A stretch of DNA of 64,000 bases. Source: Thalassolituus maritimus (GTDB taxonomy: Bacteria > Pseudomonadota > Gammaproteobacteria > Pseudomonadales > Oceanobacteraceae). Positions 19,503-29,452 of the stretch are shown here, piece after piece (the first letter of the stretch is position 1; each line of letters starts with the position of its first letter). The notes under the pieces were generated by a model. It was not told the origin of the DNA. It did no database searches and worked only from the letters and a program-made list of their open reading frames with translations. The stretch spans positions 124,001 through 188,000 of the forward strand of contig CAJWBH010000001.1 of the NCBI GenBank assembly GCA_913019975.1, written 5' to 3'. Made by a program: the position numbers and the translations under genes.

Positions 19503-20789
19503 TTATCTAGCCCCGAACCCTGTCAACATCGTCTTTATCGTCTTAAAGACGATGTCTAGGTCCAGCCAAATGCTCAGATTTTTTACATAGTAAAAATCGT
19601 GAGCAAGTTTTTCTCGCGTCTCATCTTCATCAGCAGCGTAGCCGTGAGTTACTTGTGCCCAGCCAGTAATGCCTGGCCTCACGATGTGCCGGAAGCTATA
19701 CAAGGGAATGACTTTTTCAAACTCTTGAACGAAAGCTGCTTGCTCGGGGCGTGGGCCTATAAGAGCCATATCACCCTTCAGGATATTCAAAAACTGCGGA
19801 AGCTCATCAATCCGCATTTTCCGTATAAATTTACCTATGCGTGTAATTCGTGGGTCATCTTCGCCCGCGAATTGAGCACCGTTCGCTTCAGAATCAGTAC
19901 GCATACTACGGATTTTGTACATGCTGAACTCACGACCACCTTTGCCTACCCGACGCTGTACAAAGAAGGCTGGTCCCTTTGATTCTAACTTTACCGCTAT
20001 GGCTACTATGATGATGAAAGGCACGGTAACAGGTGAAGTGGCTAGTATGAGAGACGACTCAAGCAAACGCTTCGCAGTCAGGTAAGCTTGCGAGGGCAGG
20101 AGCTCATGTCCTGCAAGCTCACCGTAGTGGTCGAGAGGACTTTTTCCTGAAATTGATTCGTAGGCAGCTACTGAATCCATTACTGGAGTGTCTTTTGAGA
20201 GCTCTTCTGCAATGAATTGTTGCCATTCTGCAGGGAGCTGCTCATTGCTATCCACTATGATGCCGATCGTGTCAGGGGCGGTAAACGATGGCTTTTCAAG
20301 TGCATAGAACTTGGATGGATTCAGCCTGATTAATTCCTGGTAGAACCCAAATGGAATAACTGCGTAGCGCCCAGTTTGCAAGTGCTGCCTGAGCCTGAAT
20401 TCGGCGTAGGTCACAGCGGGGACTACACATAGGGATAGAAGTAAAACCGAGCGCGAATAATCGATACGCGTGAATATGATAACTGCAGTAATAGATAGCA
20501 GAGAAACCGTAAGCACCGGGATCATGTAAGACAGTGGTCTATTCCCGGGGAATCTGCCCAGGTTATGGAGAGTAACGCTCGAAATAAGATAGCCGATCAG
20601 TGATCCGCACAGCACGTTCAGAAACTGAGGTGCTTTTAGATTTAATCCGGTAAAGAGGACTGAGCCCAATGTGATAAGCGAAGCACAAATAAATAGCCCG
20701 AGAAGGACGGTAGTGCTGTGTATCAGGAAAGATTTTCGAGAGAGTGACGCTGGCTGCAGGGAGCTGTCAATCGCGTGTCCTTGTACCAT
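19503..20789 (-). CDS. Polyprenyl-phosphate sugar-1-phosphate transferase
   Basis: This enzyme probably initiates glycan repeat-unit synthesis by moving a sugar-1-phosphate to undecaprenyl phosphate. The 428-aa protein has about four N-terminal membrane segments, a soluble middle region, another membrane segment near residue 250, and a C-terminal bacterial sugar transferase domain. That domain includes VQRRVGKGGREFSMYKIRSM, RIDELPQFLNILKGDMALIGPRPE and VRPGITGWAQV. The start is the ATG at 20789. A longer frame to 20846 would translate the tRNA-Asn gene (MVAGSSPARG), so it is rejected. The substrate could be galactose, glucose or an N-acetylated sugar. Confidence 0.9.
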   Translation of the reverse strand: MVQGHAIDSSLQPASLSRKSFLIHSTTVLLGLFICASLITLGSVLFTGLNLKAPQFLNVLCGSLIGYLISSVTLHNLGRFPGNRPLSYMIPVLTVSLLSITAVIIFTRIDYSRSVLLLSLCVVPAVTYAEFRLRQHLQTGRYAVIPFGFYQELIRLNPSKFYALEKPSFTAPDTIGIIVDSNEQLPAEWQQFIAEELSKDTPVMDSVAAYESISGKSPLDHYGELAGHELLPSQAYLTAKRLLESSLILATSPVTVPFIIIVAIAVKLESKGPAFFVQRRVGKGGREFSMYKIRSMRTDSEANGAQFAGEDDPRITRIGKFIRKMRIDELPQFLNILKGDMALIGPRPEQAAFVQEFEKVIPLYSFRHIVRPGITGWAQVTHGYAADEDETREKLAHDFYYVKNLSIWLDLDIVFKTIKTMLTGFGAR

Positions 20790-20812
20790 GCCGCCGACCT
20801 TGGAAAAAGAAG

Positions 20813-20888
20813 TGGCTCCCCGAGCTGGACTTGAACCAGCGACCAATAGATTAACAGTCTACTGCTCTACCGACTGAGCTATCGGGGA
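20813..20888 (-). tRNA. tRNA-Asn (GTT)
   Basis: On the minus strand, a 76-nt cloverleaf begins TCCCCGATAGCTCAG, has the anticodon loop CTGTTAA (anticodon GTT), the T-loop GGTTCAAGTCC, and an encoded CCA end (20813-20815). The 7-bp acceptor stem TCCCCGA/TCGGGGA pairs perfectly. It lies between the polysaccharide cluster and galE and is transcribed toward the sugar transferase gene, which starts 24 nt downstream. Confidence 0.96.
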
Positions 20889-20908
20889 ACATCAAGCAAG
20901 TGGTGCGC

Positions 20909-20936
20909 ATTATGTCAGGATCTTTTTTTCTGTCAA
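20909..20936 (-). promoter_or_regulatory. Promoter of tRNA-Asn
   Basis: Read on the minus strand, TTGACA (20936-20931) and CATAAT (20914-20909) are 16 nt apart, ending 20 nt before the tRNA. The same 16-nt spacing is used before both tRNA-Lys genes. With no terminator seen after the tRNA, this promoter may also drive the sugar transferase and GT2 genes. Confidence 0.75.
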
Positions 20937-20973
20937 TACAATAATGCGCAAAATTATGATTTTTATAGAGTTT

Positions 20974-22023
20974 TTATGACTCAGAGTATCCGTTAGGGTT
21001 AGAGCTTTGCCACTGCCAGGTGTCTTTAACCATAGCGGCGATGTCGAGTTCAGTTTCCCATTGAAGTATCTGCTTCGCCTTGGTCGCGTTTGCATAGCAT
21101 GCTGCGACGTCTCCTGGGCGACGTGGGGCTATTTCGTACGGTACGGGCGTGTCGTTGATTTCAGAGAATGTGTTCACAAGTTGCAGCACGCTGGTGCCAT
21201 TGCCTGTGCCCAGATTAATGGCTTCTACGCCAGTTACAGCTTCACTGCTGAGTAAGTTATCAACGGCCTTCACGTGACCTTTTGCAAGATCCACGACGTG
21301 AATGTAATCACGTACTCCTGTCCCGTCGATGGTGTCGTAGTCGTCGCCAAACACCGAGAGTTTTTCTCTTCTGCCGACCGCTACCTGCGAAATGTAAGGC
21401 ATCAGATTATTGGGAATATCTTTCGGGTCTTCGCCAATTAACCCTGATTTATGTGCTCCGACAGGGTTGAAGTATCTGAGCAGGATAACGGCCCATGGTT
21501 GTTCAGCATTACTGAGACGGTCGGCTTCAGGCAGGTCGCGGAGCATCTCTTCGATGATGAGCTTTGAGCGTCCATAGGGGTTGGTCGCCGACAAGGGCAT
21601 GTCTTCCGTTAATGGAAGCTTCTCTGGATCGCCATACACTGTTGCTGAGGAGCTGAAGACTAGGTTTTTTACACCGGCTTTCTCCATTTCCTGGCATAGA
21701 GTGATAGTGCTACCAAGGTTGTTGTCATAGTATGCCAATGGCATCTGGCAGCTTTCCCCAACGGCCTTCAGGCCAGCGAAGTGAATGACTGCCGCAATGC
21801 TGTGTTGGCTGAAGATACTTGCTAACAAAGCCGGATCACGAACATCACCTTCAATGAAAACAGGCGTTGTTCCGGTGATTTTTTCTACACGGTTGAGGGC
21901 TTCAGGTGAGCTATTGCTCAGGTTGTCGATAACGACCACATTGTAGCCGGCTTCGATCAGTTCAACGCAGGTGTGACTTCCAATATAGCCAGCACCACCG
22001 GTGACCAGAATTGTTTTACTCAT
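20974..22023 (-). CDS. galE: UDP-glucose 4-epimerase
   Basis: This enzyme interconverts UDP-glucose and UDP-galactose. The 349-aa SDR protein has the NAD motif GGAGYIGSH, FSSSATVYGDP with the catalytic serine, and NPYGRSK with the YxxxK pair. It may supply UDP-galactose for the glycan made by the adjoining cluster, fitting the alpha-1,2-fucosyltransferase, whose family usually uses galactose as acceptor. It starts 1 nt after the dcd stop, so it is probably cotranscribed with dcd. Confidence 0.96.
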   Translation of the reverse strand: MSKTILVTGGAGYIGSHTCVELIEAGYNVVVIDNLSNSSPEALNRVEKITGTTPVFIEGDVRDPALLASIFSQHSIAAVIHFAGLKAVGESCQMPLAYYDNNLGSTITLCQEMEKAGVKNLVFSSSATVYGDPEKLPLTEDMPLSATNPYGRSKLIIEEMLRDLPEADRLSNAEQPWAVILLRYFNPVGAHKSGLIGEDPKDIPNNLMPYISQVAVGRREKLSVFGDDYDTIDGTGVRDYIHVVDLAKGHVKAVDNLLSSEAVTGVEAINLGTGNGTSVLQLVNTFSEINDTPVPYEIAPRRPGDVAACYANATKAKQILQWETELDIAAMVKDTWQWQSSNPNGYSES

Positions 22024-22024
22024 A

Positions 22025-22606
22025 TCAATCCTTCGCTATTCGTGAAAACACCGCACCTTTCTGGCCGCGATATTTTGCATTCTCTCGTTTGTTGTAAGGT
22101 CGTTCAGCCGGACTGCTCAAGGTCTCGAAGGACATAGCACAGATCACCATTTCTGGTCTGAGGGCGAGCGGGAGCTTGCCGTTGTTATAAAATTCGAGAA
22201 CGATCTGTCCCTCCCAGCCTGGATCAATCCGGCCAGCGGTTACGTGGACCATCAGGCCGAGGCGTGCGAGTGAAGAGCGGCCATCGAGCCAGCCAACGAG
22301 GTTGTCCGGAATACTGACCGACTCCATAGTGGCGCCCAGAATCAGCTCGCCAGGATGGATATAGAGAGCTTCATCCTTCGGAATTTCGATCTCTTTACTC
22401 ATGATACGATCTATATCGCGATTGAGCTGATCGCGGTCTCCGGACAGGTCCAGGTGGGTGACCGAGTTGTTATTAAAAACTCGAAAACGGTGATCCAGGC
22501 GCAGGTCGACACTGATTCCAGCAATTGCATCATGCCCGGGTGGTGGGTCGATGATGATATCGCCAGAGGCAATTTTCTGTTCGATGTCTACATCGCTGAG
22601 TCTCAT
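22025..22606 (-). CDS. dcd: dCTP deaminase
   Basis: This enzyme deaminates dCTP to dUTP for thymidylate synthesis. The 193-aa trimeric dUTPase-fold protein begins [10 protein letters not shown] and has the active-site stretch [17 protein letters not shown] and [14 protein letters not shown]. It ends RIAKD in the usual way. It lies 12 nt downstream of the DUF3108 gene and 1 nt upstream of galE. Confidence 0.97.
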   Translation of the reverse strand: MRLSDVDIEQKIASGDIIIDPPPGHDAIAGISVDLRLDHRFRVFNNNSVTHLDLSGDRDQLNRDIDRIMSKEIEIPKDEALYIHPGELILGATMESVSIPDNLVGWLDGRSSLARLGLMVHVTAGRIDPGWEGQIVLEFYNNGKLPLALRPEMVICAMSFETLSSPAERPYNKRENAKYRGQKGAVFSRIAKD

Positions 22607-22618
22607 TGTTTGGCCTCG

Positions 22619-23398
22619 TTATTGCGCACTGTCGTCTGAAAGTTCAGCCTGGTGCTGCGGGTAATGTACTTTAGTCGCTTGAATCTGGTAGCGGAGCTTA
22701 CCGTCTTTTTTATCACGCAAGCGGATCAGTGGGTAGCCAGGGGAATCGGCCAGCCAGGCATACACTTCACGTTTTTTACTGTCGCGAACCTGCTCAATCT
22801 TAATCGCGTCGAATGTTCCCGCTTTGATTTTAATTTCTTCTTTTCCAACTACGCGGAAGCGGAAGGGCTTCGTTTTTGATTTTTCAAAAACGGGTAAGGT
22901 GAAGTCTGTATTACCTTTCGCTACCTCTATGCTAGCTTGCAGCATGTAAGTCAGGTTGTCCTGAATGCCTTCCTGCCAGTGATCATCACGTTTCCGGTCT
23001 TTCTCCAGGTCTTCAATGCTTTCGGCATCTGCAACAAAGTGCAGGGTGCGGTCGGGTTCGTCGATCATCCCCGAGGCACGATAGCTGTAGTTGACGGGTA
23101 TAATCTGATTGTCTTTGTAGATGAAATCACTGGTCTCCCGCAGTGATGCAATGCTTGCCTCTGCATCAAAGTCTACCCGCCAAAGGTTATCTGAGCGTTG
23201 TTCCAGTGTACGTGTTGCGTCGATATCGAAGCTGAACCACCCAATACGGTATTCACTTGTGTACTCAACAGAATAGGGCGTTAGTGTTTGGGGAGTCTGA
23301 GCTTCGGATTCATCTGATACTGCAGAATTAGGTGTGATGGTGGCACATACGGCGACCAGAATGCTGGTCAGCTGCTTGCGGAGTAGGCCTTGAATCAT
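22619..23398 (-). CDS. DUF3108 periplasmic protein
   Basis: This 259-aa protein has an N-terminal signal-like segment (QLTSILVAVCATITPNSAVSD) and then a beta-rich DUF3108 domain with TPYSVEYTSEYRIGWFSFDIDATRTL, the FRFRVVGKEEIKIKAGTFDAIKIE core and a terminal strand YQIQATKVHYP. Members sit next to purN/purM in many gammaproteobacteria; no function is established. It follows purN by 42 nt on the same strand and is probably exported to the periplasm. Confidence 0.85.
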   Translation of the reverse strand: MIQGLLRKQLTSILVAVCATITPNSAVSDESEAQTPQTLTPYSVEYTSEYRIGWFSFDIDATRTLEQRSDNLWRVDFDAEASIASLRETSDFIYKDNQIIPVNYSYRASGMIDEPDRTLHFVADAESIEDLEKDRKRDDHWQEGIQDNLTYMLQASIEVAKGNTDFTLPVFEKSKTKPFRFRVVGKEEIKIKAGTFDAIKIEQVRDSKKREVYAWLADSPGYPLIRLRDKKDGKLRYQIQATKVHYPQHQAELSDDSAQ

Positions 23399-23440
23399 GG
23401 TGCCGTCCTGTCGTTGAAAGGTCTCTTATGAGACCTCGGA

Positions 23441-24124
23441 TTATCCTTCCAGTTTCACACCTGTGTCTGGCATTGGTTTGCCATCGAAGGTAGCGAGGCC
23501 TGACACCATCTCCAGTCGGCCTTCGACAAACCATTTTACAGCGATGGGATAGATAATATGCTCTTGCAGCTGGACGCGTTTCCGAAGAGTTTCTTCGGTA
23601 TCGCCGTCCATTACCGGCACGACCGCCTGAATAACGTTGGGGCCGTCATCCAGTACTTCAGTCACAAAGTGCACCGTTACGCCATGCAGGTCATCGCCAG
23701 CTTCGAGTGCCCGGCGGTGGGTGTGCAATCCCTGATATTTAGGCAGCAGAGAAGGGTGAATATTGAGCATTCGGCCCTCATAGCGGCGCACAAGATCGGG
23801 AGTGAGGATTCTCATAAAGCCCGCGAGAACGACCAGGTCAGGTTGGTAGTCGTCGATGGTGCGCATCAGAGCGACGTCAAACTCTTCTCTGGAGGTGAAG
23901 CCACGGTGATCGATGACACTCACGTCCAGGTCGCGGTCGCGGGCTTTCTGCACACCCGCGGCCTCAGGTTCGTTACAAATCACGCCAGCGATTTCTGCAT
24001 CGATTGCGCCACTCAACACCTGATCGGCAATGGTCAGCATATTGCTGCCACTGCCTGAAATCAGAATAACGATGCGTGGCTTTTCTACTTCTCCAGTAGG
24101 ATAGCGTGACGTTACGTCGTTCAT
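23441..24124 (-). CDS. purN: Phosphoribosylglycinamide formyltransferase
   Basis: This enzyme transfers the formyl group from 10-formyl-THF to GAR, the third step of purine synthesis. The 227-aa protein has [22 protein letters not shown], the catalytic [16 protein letters not shown] motif (Asn and His) and [13 protein letters not shown] with the catalytic Asp. Its start overlaps the purM stop by 4 nt (ATGA). Confidence 0.97.
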   Translation of the reverse strand: MNDVTSRYPTGEVEKPRIVILISGSGSNMLTIADQVLSGAIDAEIAGVICNEPEAAGVQKARDRDLDVSVIDHRGFTSREEFDVALMRTIDDYQPDLVVLAGFMRILTPDLVRRYEGRMLNIHPSLLPKYQGLHTHRRALEAGDDLHGVTVHFVTEVLDDGPNVIQAVVPVMDGDTEETLRKRVQLQEHIIYPIAVKWFVEGRLEMVSGLATFDGKPMPDTGVKLEG

Positions 24125-25170
24125 GCACGGTTTCCTGTGAACTGAACAGCGTCTTCATCGCCATTGAGTTCCTGGATTTCACCGATGATCCACGACTGTT
24201 CACCTTCAGCGTTGAGAAGAGCGATGGCTGCGTCTGCTTTCTCTTCTGGCAGCGCGATGATCATGCCGACACCACAGTTAAAGGTTCGGAACATCTCGCG
24301 GGTTTCCACGTTGCCGTTACTCTGCAACCAGGTGAAAACTTCAGGCCATTGCCAGCTATTGGTATCAATGACAGCCTTGGTACCTTCTGGCAGAACGCGC
24401 GGAATGTTTTCCTGGAAACCACCGCCGGTGATATGGGACAGAGCGTGGACGTCTGAAGCATTGATCAGCTTGAGAAGAGATTTAACGTAAATCTTTGTTG
24501 GCGCCATCAGAGCATCAGCAACAGGCTGGCCGTCGAGGTCAGCTGCCAGATCGGCACCTGATACTTCAATGATCTTACGGATCAGAGAATAACCGTTTGA
24601 GTGAGGGCCACTGGATGCAAGGGCGATCAGCTTATCGCCTGCCTGCACCTTGGTGCCGTCAATCAGATCGTCTTTTTCGGCGATACCGACGCAGAAGCCA
24701 GCAAGATCGTAGTCTTCGCCTTCATACATGCCTGGCATCTCAGCAGTCTCGCCGCCTACCAGAGACGCTCCAGCCTGGGCGCAGCCCTCACCAATGCCTT
24801 CGACCACAGCAGCGGCGACGTCGACGTTCAGTTTGCCGGTTGCATAGTAGTCGAGGAAGAACAGAGGCTCTGCACCTGCGACAACGAGGTCGTTAACACA
24901 CATGGCAACCAGATCGATACCGATGGTGTCATGCTTGTTAAGGTCCATGGCAAGGCGCAGTTTCGTGCCCACGCCATCGGTTCCGGAGACCAGCACAGGC
25001 TGACGATAGCCCTGTGGTAGCTCGAAGAGGGCACCGAAGCCGCCAAGGCCAGCCATGACCTCCGGTCTGCGAGTGCGTTTGGCGACGCCTTTGATGCGGT
25101 CAACCAGTGCGTTACCAGCGTCGATATCGACGCCTGCGTCTTTGTAGCTCAGGGATTTTTGATCACTCAT
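24121..25170 (-). CDS. purM: Phosphoribosylformylglycinamidine cyclo-ligase
   Basis: This is AIR synthetase, which closes the imidazole ring of purines using ATP. The 349-aa protein starts [19 protein letters not shown] and contains [34 protein letters not shown] and [12 protein letters not shown]-like motifs. The frame extends upstream to 25356, but the family start and the well-conserved SYKDAGV segment place the start at the ATG at 25170. purM and purN form one operon, with DUF3108, dcd and galE following. Confidence 0.97.
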   Translation of the reverse strand: MSDQKSLSYKDAGVDIDAGNALVDRIKGVAKRTRRPEVMAGLGGFGALFELPQGYRQPVLVSGTDGVGTKLRLAMDLNKHDTIGIDLVAMCVNDLVVAGAEPLFFLDYYATGKLNVDVAAAVVEGIGEGCAQAGASLVGGETAEMPGMYEGEDYDLAGFCVGIAEKDDLIDGTKVQAGDKLIALASSGPHSNGYSLIRKIIEVSGADLAADLDGQPVADALMAPTKIYVKSLLKLINASDVHALSHITGGGFQENIPRVLPEGTKAVIDTNSWQWPEVFTWLQSNGNVETREMFRTFNCGVGMIIALPEEKADAAIALLNAEGEQSWIIGEIQELNGDEDAVQFTGNRA

Positions 25171-25321
25171 GCCGTCTGTCACAGGTAGTGGCTTATGAAA
25201 GGCGCGTATTCTAACGATTTGTCTGCCATCCTGCATCCCGCAAATAAAAACAAACTGCAGACTGTTTATCGGCGGGCTTCGTGGCACAATAGCCGCGGAC
25301 ACGAAAGACTGAGGAATAGTA

Positions 25322-26329
25322 GTGCGTCTTCTGACATTCCTAACAATATTTTGCATAAGCGTTTCAGCTTCCGCCGCGACAGTTAATAACCTCTATGATG
25401 TTGCGGTTCCTGTTGCAGATCAGACAGAAGAAAGCCGCAGTGATGCGATCGGCGGTGCTTTTCAGCGCATGTTAGTGCGCCTTTCGGGGACTGAACAGGT
25501 GCTCGAGAACCCGGTTTTAATGGGCGAACAGGGCAATGCACAGAGTTATATGAGTAGCCTGCGTTATGAGCGTGGCAGTGAAGAGCAGCTGTTGCTCAGC
25601 GTCACATTCATGGCCGGGCCGATGCAGAAGTTACTCGAGCGGGCGGCAGCGCCTGTGTGGGGTAGCTCACGCCCACGCACCCAGATATGGCTGGCGGTGA
25701 ACTCAGATGATGGGCGTACGGTCGTTGGGCCAGAAGAAAGTCAGTGGAAGTCAGCATTCGATGATGCCATGCGTAGCCGCGGCTTGCCCTGGATGTTCCC
25801 GGCCTGGGATCTCGAAGATCAGATGGCTCTGCCTGTTGCCAGCCTCTGGGGGCTTTTTGAAGAAGACATCAATTCCGCAGCCGCGCGTTACTCCAGTGAT
25901 GGCTATGTCGCAGGGCGTATCATGGCCCTCGGTAGTTCGTTCAGTTTCACTGGCTATATCAATCATGCAGATATTCGTCATTCCCTGTCAGTACAGGCCG
26001 ACACTCCTGAATTGCTGGCATCAGGCGTTGCAGGTGAGATCGCTGAAAAGCTGTCAGAGCGCTACGCGGTCATTCCTCTCACCGGAATAGATAACAGTGA
26101 ATTGATTCGCGTCACTGGTGTGACGACCTTTGCTGATTACCGGGCGTTGCTCGAGTACCTGAGCGCGAATGTCGCCGTCAGGGATGTTGTGGTCGTGGCG
26201 TCTGACCGGGATGAGGTCACTCTTGCGCTTGACCTGACCTCTAGCTGGTCACAGGTGCTTGATAGTATGGCACTTGATAAGAAGATTACGGCAAACGAGG
26301 AGGGCGTCGCCTATGTCTGGCAGCGCTGA
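25322..26329 (+). CDS. DUF2066 domain protein
   Basis: This 335-aa protein has a signal peptide ([19 protein letters not shown]) followed by a DUF2066 region: [34 protein letters not shown] and [14 protein letters not shown]2066 proteins lie between purM and hda in many gammaproteobacteria and have no known biochemical role. The start is a GTG at 25322, transcribed away from purM. Its last 17 nt overlap the start of hda. Confidence 0.85.
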   Translation: MRLLTFLTIFCISVSASAATVNNLYDVAVPVADQTEESRSDAIGGAFQRMLVRLSGTEQVLENPVLMGEQGNAQSYMSSLRYERGSEEQLLLSVTFMAGPMQKLLERAAAPVWGSSRPRTQIWLAVNSDDGRTVVGPEESQWKSAFDDAMRSRGLPWMFPAWDLEDQMALPVASLWGLFEEDINSAAARYSSDGYVAGRIMALGSSFSFTGYINHADIRHSLSVQADTPELLASGVAGEIAEKLSERYAVIPLTGIDNSELIRVTGVTTFADYRALLEYLSANVAVRDVVVVASDRDEVTLALDLTSSWSQVLDSMALDKKITANEEGVAYVWQR

Positions 26330-27035
26330 AGTCCGTAACAACGAGCCATCTCAGCTGACGTTACAGGTCGCACTCAGAGATGACGCCCGGTTCGCGAATT
26401 TTTACCCCGGAGTGAACCAACAGGTCCGGGATGCACTGCAGGGGCAGTGGACGACCGCCGGTGAGCCGTTTATTTATCTGTGGGGCGCTACCGGCTCTGG
26501 AGTCAGTCACCTTCTACAGGCAGCGTGCCATTACGCAGAAGGGATCGGACATCAAAGCATGTACCTTCCTCTTACAGAGCTTAAAGACATAGGTCCGGGA
26601 ATGCTCGAAGGTGTCGACCAGCTGCCTCTGGTCGCCATTGACGACCTGCAGGAAGTCATGGGGGATGCGGAGTGGGAAGAAGCGCTTTTTCACCTCTACA
26701 ACCGCATACGCGACCGCCAGAGCCACCTGCTGATTGGCGCGAGTGCTCCACCGTCGCAAGCAGGCGGTAAACTACCGGATCTCGTATCCCGACTTAGCTG
26801 GGGGATCACCTATCAGGTTGAGACCCTATCGGACGAAGAGAAGGTACAGGCTCTGATTCTACGGGCTCGTCAGCGTGGTTTTGATCTTCTTGATGATGTT
26901 GCAGTGTTTATTATGAACCGCGGTCCGCGAGATATGGCAGGGCTGTGTCAGATACTTGATCAACTGGATCAGGCATCGTTGAAAGAGAAGCGAAAACTGA
27001 CGATTCCTTTTGTGAAGTCTGAGCTCGGCTGGTAA
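26313..27035 (+). CDS. hda: DnaA regulatory inactivator Hda
   Basis: This DnaA-related AAA+ protein, with the beta clamp, stimulates ATP hydrolysis on DnaA after initiation. The 240-aa protein has an N-terminal clamp-binding-like QLTLQVALRDD, FANFYPGVNQQ, a modified P-loop WGATGSGVSHLLQA and a Walker B-like LVAIDDLQEV. The P-loop has Val where Lys-Thr is usual; substitutions of this kind are common in Hda proteins. The ATG at 26313 with GAGGAGGG just upstream is preferred over a TTG at 26259. Confidence 0.94.
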   Translation: MSGSAEVRNNEPSQLTLQVALRDDARFANFYPGVNQQVRDALQGQWTTAGEPFIYLWGATGSGVSHLLQAACHYAEGIGHQSMYLPLTELKDIGPGMLEGVDQLPLVAIDDLQEVMGDAEWEEALFHLYNRIRDRQSHLLIGASAPPSQAGGKLPDLVSRLSWGITYQVETLSDEEKVQALILRARQRGFDLLDDVAVFIMNRGPRDMAGLCQILDQLDQASLKEKRKLTIPFVKSELGW

Positions 27036-27072
27036 TTGCTGATAGCAGGTTGAGGTTATTACGAGAGATACA

Positions 27073-27099
27073 AAAACGGCGACCTGAGGTCGCCGTTTT
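27073..27099. terminator. Bidirectional terminator between hda and prc
   Basis: AAAACGGCGACC and GGTCGCCGTTTT form a perfect 12-bp stem with a TGA loop. A-runs on one side and T-runs on the other let it serve both the + strand hda unit and the - strand prc gene, which converge here. Confidence 0.92.
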
Positions 27100-27118
27100 T
27101 ATTGATTGCCTGAGTGAC

Positions 27119-29239
27119 TTAACGCAGAGCAGTCATCCCAGGGGATGACATGCGCATGTAATCGAGCAGGATATTGCCAGTCTCAATCAGCATAGCGTCA
27201 GGCTCTTCATCGTCCTTGTCGTCCGACTTAGCTTTTTCTTCACCTTCTTCAGACTTTTCGTCTTCTTCTGGATCATCGAGTGAAGCCAGCTCGGGCATGC
27301 CCTTCGCTTTGCGGCGTTTGTTCTCAAGTGCCAGGCGTCGGCGGTCGTTCTCTTCCCGCTCTGCTTTGCGTTCTTCTTCGTTAAGAGAAACCTGGGTTTT
27401 ATCCCGCATTTCAGAGACTAAGGCTTTTTGCTCGCGGACGAAGATAAAGTCCGGGTTGTCGCTAATACGTTCCTCATGCAGTTCTTTCAGGCGTGAGAGT
27501 TTGCTGCGCACTGGGTTGCTCTTGGTCTCGCGTGCGGGCTTGATGGTATCCCAAGGGAGTGCCTTCTCAAGCGCACTCTCACCGATTTTGTCTTTATCAA
27601 AGAGCGAAGGGAACATAATGTCCGGTATCACGCCCTGGTTCTGGGTGCTGTCGCCTGACACACGGTAAAATTTCGCCTGGGTGATCTTCAGCTGGCCCTC
27701 GGTGAGTGGGCGCAGTGATTGAACCGTCCCCTTACCAAAGGTCTGCCCACCGATGACCAGGCCTCTGCCGTAATCCTGAATAGCACCGGCAAAAATCTCA
27801 GAGGCAGATGCGCTTAAACGATTGACCAGTACCGTCATTGGGCCGGCATAAAGAACTTCGGGGTCGCGGTCACGCAGAACATCGACATCACCGCGTGCTC
27901 CGCGTACCTGAACCACTGGGCCGGTCGGAATAAACAGACCTGTCAGGTTAATTGCTTCTTCCAGTGAACCACCACCATTACTGCGAAGGTCGATGATCAG
28001 ACCATCGATTTTTTCGTCCAGAAGCTCATTGACCAGACGGCGTACGTCGCGGGTCGTGCTGCGGTAATCAGGCAGGTTATTCATCCGGCCTTCGAAGTCG
28101 ATGTAGAAGGTCGGAATATCGATAACACCGATGCGGCGGGTTTCTTTTCCGTCCTGGATCTCGATCACTTCTTTCTGCGCAGACTGTTCTTCCAGTTTTA
28201 CCTCGTCACGGACGATCGAAATCGTTTTCGGCTCTGCAGTGGCGACGGCACCGCTGAGGATCTCAAGGCGGACTGTCGAGCTTTTTGGCCCGCGGATCAG
28301 GTCCACGACTTCATCAAGGCGCCAGCCGATCACATCGACCATGTCCTCATCGCCCTGAGCAACGCCGATGATCTTGTCTTCCGGTTCAAGGTTGCCTGCT
28401 TTGGAGGCTGGGCCACCCGGTACCAGGCGAACCACTTTGGTGTGCTCGTCTTCTGTCTGCAGAACTGCGCCTATGCCCTGCAGCGACAGACTCATATTGA
28501 TGTTGAAGTTCTCAGAGTTACGTGGCGAGAAATACTGGGTGTGTGGATCAAAGGTACGGGTAACCGCGTTCATGAAGGTCTGATACGCGTCAACCGGACG
28601 GCTTTGATGCACTCGGTTGAGCTGATTCTGATAGCGCTTGGTGAGCAGCTCGAGGATATCTTCATCCTCTTTGCCTGCCAGGCGCAGGTTCAGCATTGAG
28701 TTCTTCAGGCGCTTACGCCAGAGCTGGTTGAGTTCTGCTTTGGTAGATGCCCACGGAGTCTCTTCACGATCCAACTCCAGAACTTCTTTACCGTTAAAAT
28801 CATAATCTTTCGCTTTCTTCTCCAGCTCATTTAGCATGAAGGACAGGCGCTCACTGACGCGTTGCTGGAAGCGATTGTAGATGTAGAACGCAGGCTTCAT
28901 ATCTCCACGGCTGAGAGCTTCATCCAGGTGATTACGGAATTGCTCAAACTCTTCGATATCAGACGCCAGGAAATAGCTGTGGGTGCCATCGAGGTCATCC
29001 AGCAGGGTGTTCAGGACTTCCGACGAAAGATCGTTATTCAGGCGCTTACGCTCGTAATGCCCGCGCAGCAGGTTGCTCATGATCTGCTGTGTTGTGATCG
29101 CTTCTTCCCGCGTTGGCTCCAGTGGAGTAAACGGGGTGCCGGGTTTTATCTCAGGAATCGTCGCATTCGCACTGATGCCCGCGAGGGTGAGTACGACAGC
29201 GATGGCTGAGAGAAGAAGGCGTTTGCCGGTATGCATCAT
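27119..29239 (-). CDS. prc: Carboxy-terminal processing protease Prc (Tsp)
   Basis: This periplasmic S41 protease trims or degrades proteins from their C-termini. The 706-aa protein has a signal peptide (LLLSAIAVVLTLAGISANA), an N-terminal helical domain, a PDZ domain near residues 240-330 (SLSLQGIGAVL, LVPGGPASKAG), and the S41 catalytic part with LSASASEIFAG (nucleophile Ser) and GKGTVQ (Lys). A charged C-terminal DUF3340-type tail follows (EEDEKSEEGEEK). AGGTAAAG precedes the ATG. It is a stand-alone gene ending at a shared terminator. Confidence 0.97.
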   Translation of the reverse strand: MMHTGKRLLLSAIAVVLTLAGISANATIPEIKPGTPFTPLEPTREEAITTQQIMSNLLRGHYERKRLNNDLSSEVLNTLLDDLDGTHSYFLASDIEEFEQFRNHLDEALSRGDMKPAFYIYNRFQQRVSERLSFMLNELEKKAKDYDFNGKEVLELDREETPWASTKAELNQLWRKRLKNSMLNLRLAGKEDEDILELLTKRYQNQLNRVHQSRPVDAYQTFMNAVTRTFDPHTQYFSPRNSENFNINMSLSLQGIGAVLQTEDEHTKVVRLVPGGPASKAGNLEPEDKIIGVAQGDEDMVDVIGWRLDEVVDLIRGPKSSTVRLEILSGAVATAEPKTISIVRDEVKLEEQSAQKEVIEIQDGKETRRIGVIDIPTFYIDFEGRMNNLPDYRSTTRDVRRLVNELLDEKIDGLIIDLRSNGGGSLEEAINLTGLFIPTGPVVQVRGARGDVDVLRDRDPEVLYAGPMTVLVNRLSASASEIFAGAIQDYGRGLVIGGQTFGKGTVQSLRPLTEGQLKITQAKFYRVSGDSTQNQGVIPDIMFPSLFDKDKIGESALEKALPWDTIKPARETKSNPVRSKLSRLKELHEERISDNPDFIFVREQKALVSEMRDKTQVSLNEEERKAEREENDRRRLALENKRRKAKGMPELASLDDPEEDEKSEEGEEKAKSDDKDDEEPDAMLIETGNILLDYMRMSSPGMTALR

Positions 29240-29452
29240 AGCTTTACCTGATCCTTTGTTTCCTGCGATTGTCTTTATGAGTCAGCGCCGCTACCATGTG
29301 CGCCGTTCGTCCAGTCAGGCCCGGACATGCGTTAATACTTAATAGTAGACCCTAACAGAGAGCCTGATACCAACGTAAATCCCCGTTGTTTTGTGAAGAA
29401 GCGTCGGGTTCACGCCGAATTTGTAACTCATATAAGACAACAGGAGCCATCA

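Noticed and set aside
20790-20846. N-terminal extension of the sugar transferase (MVAGSSPARG...)
   Set aside because: It is the translation of the antisense-free tRNA-Asn gene; this peptide is a known artefact of reading through a tRNA. The ATG at 20789 starts the real protein.
25171-25356. 62-residue N-terminal extension of purM
   Set aside because: It runs into the start of the divergent DUF2066 gene, and PurM proteins begin at the SYKDAGV segment.
27174-27668. 164-aa Ser-rich frame antisense to prc
   Set aside because: It is low-complexity, opposite the charged C-terminal tail of a well-supported gene, and has no ribosome site.
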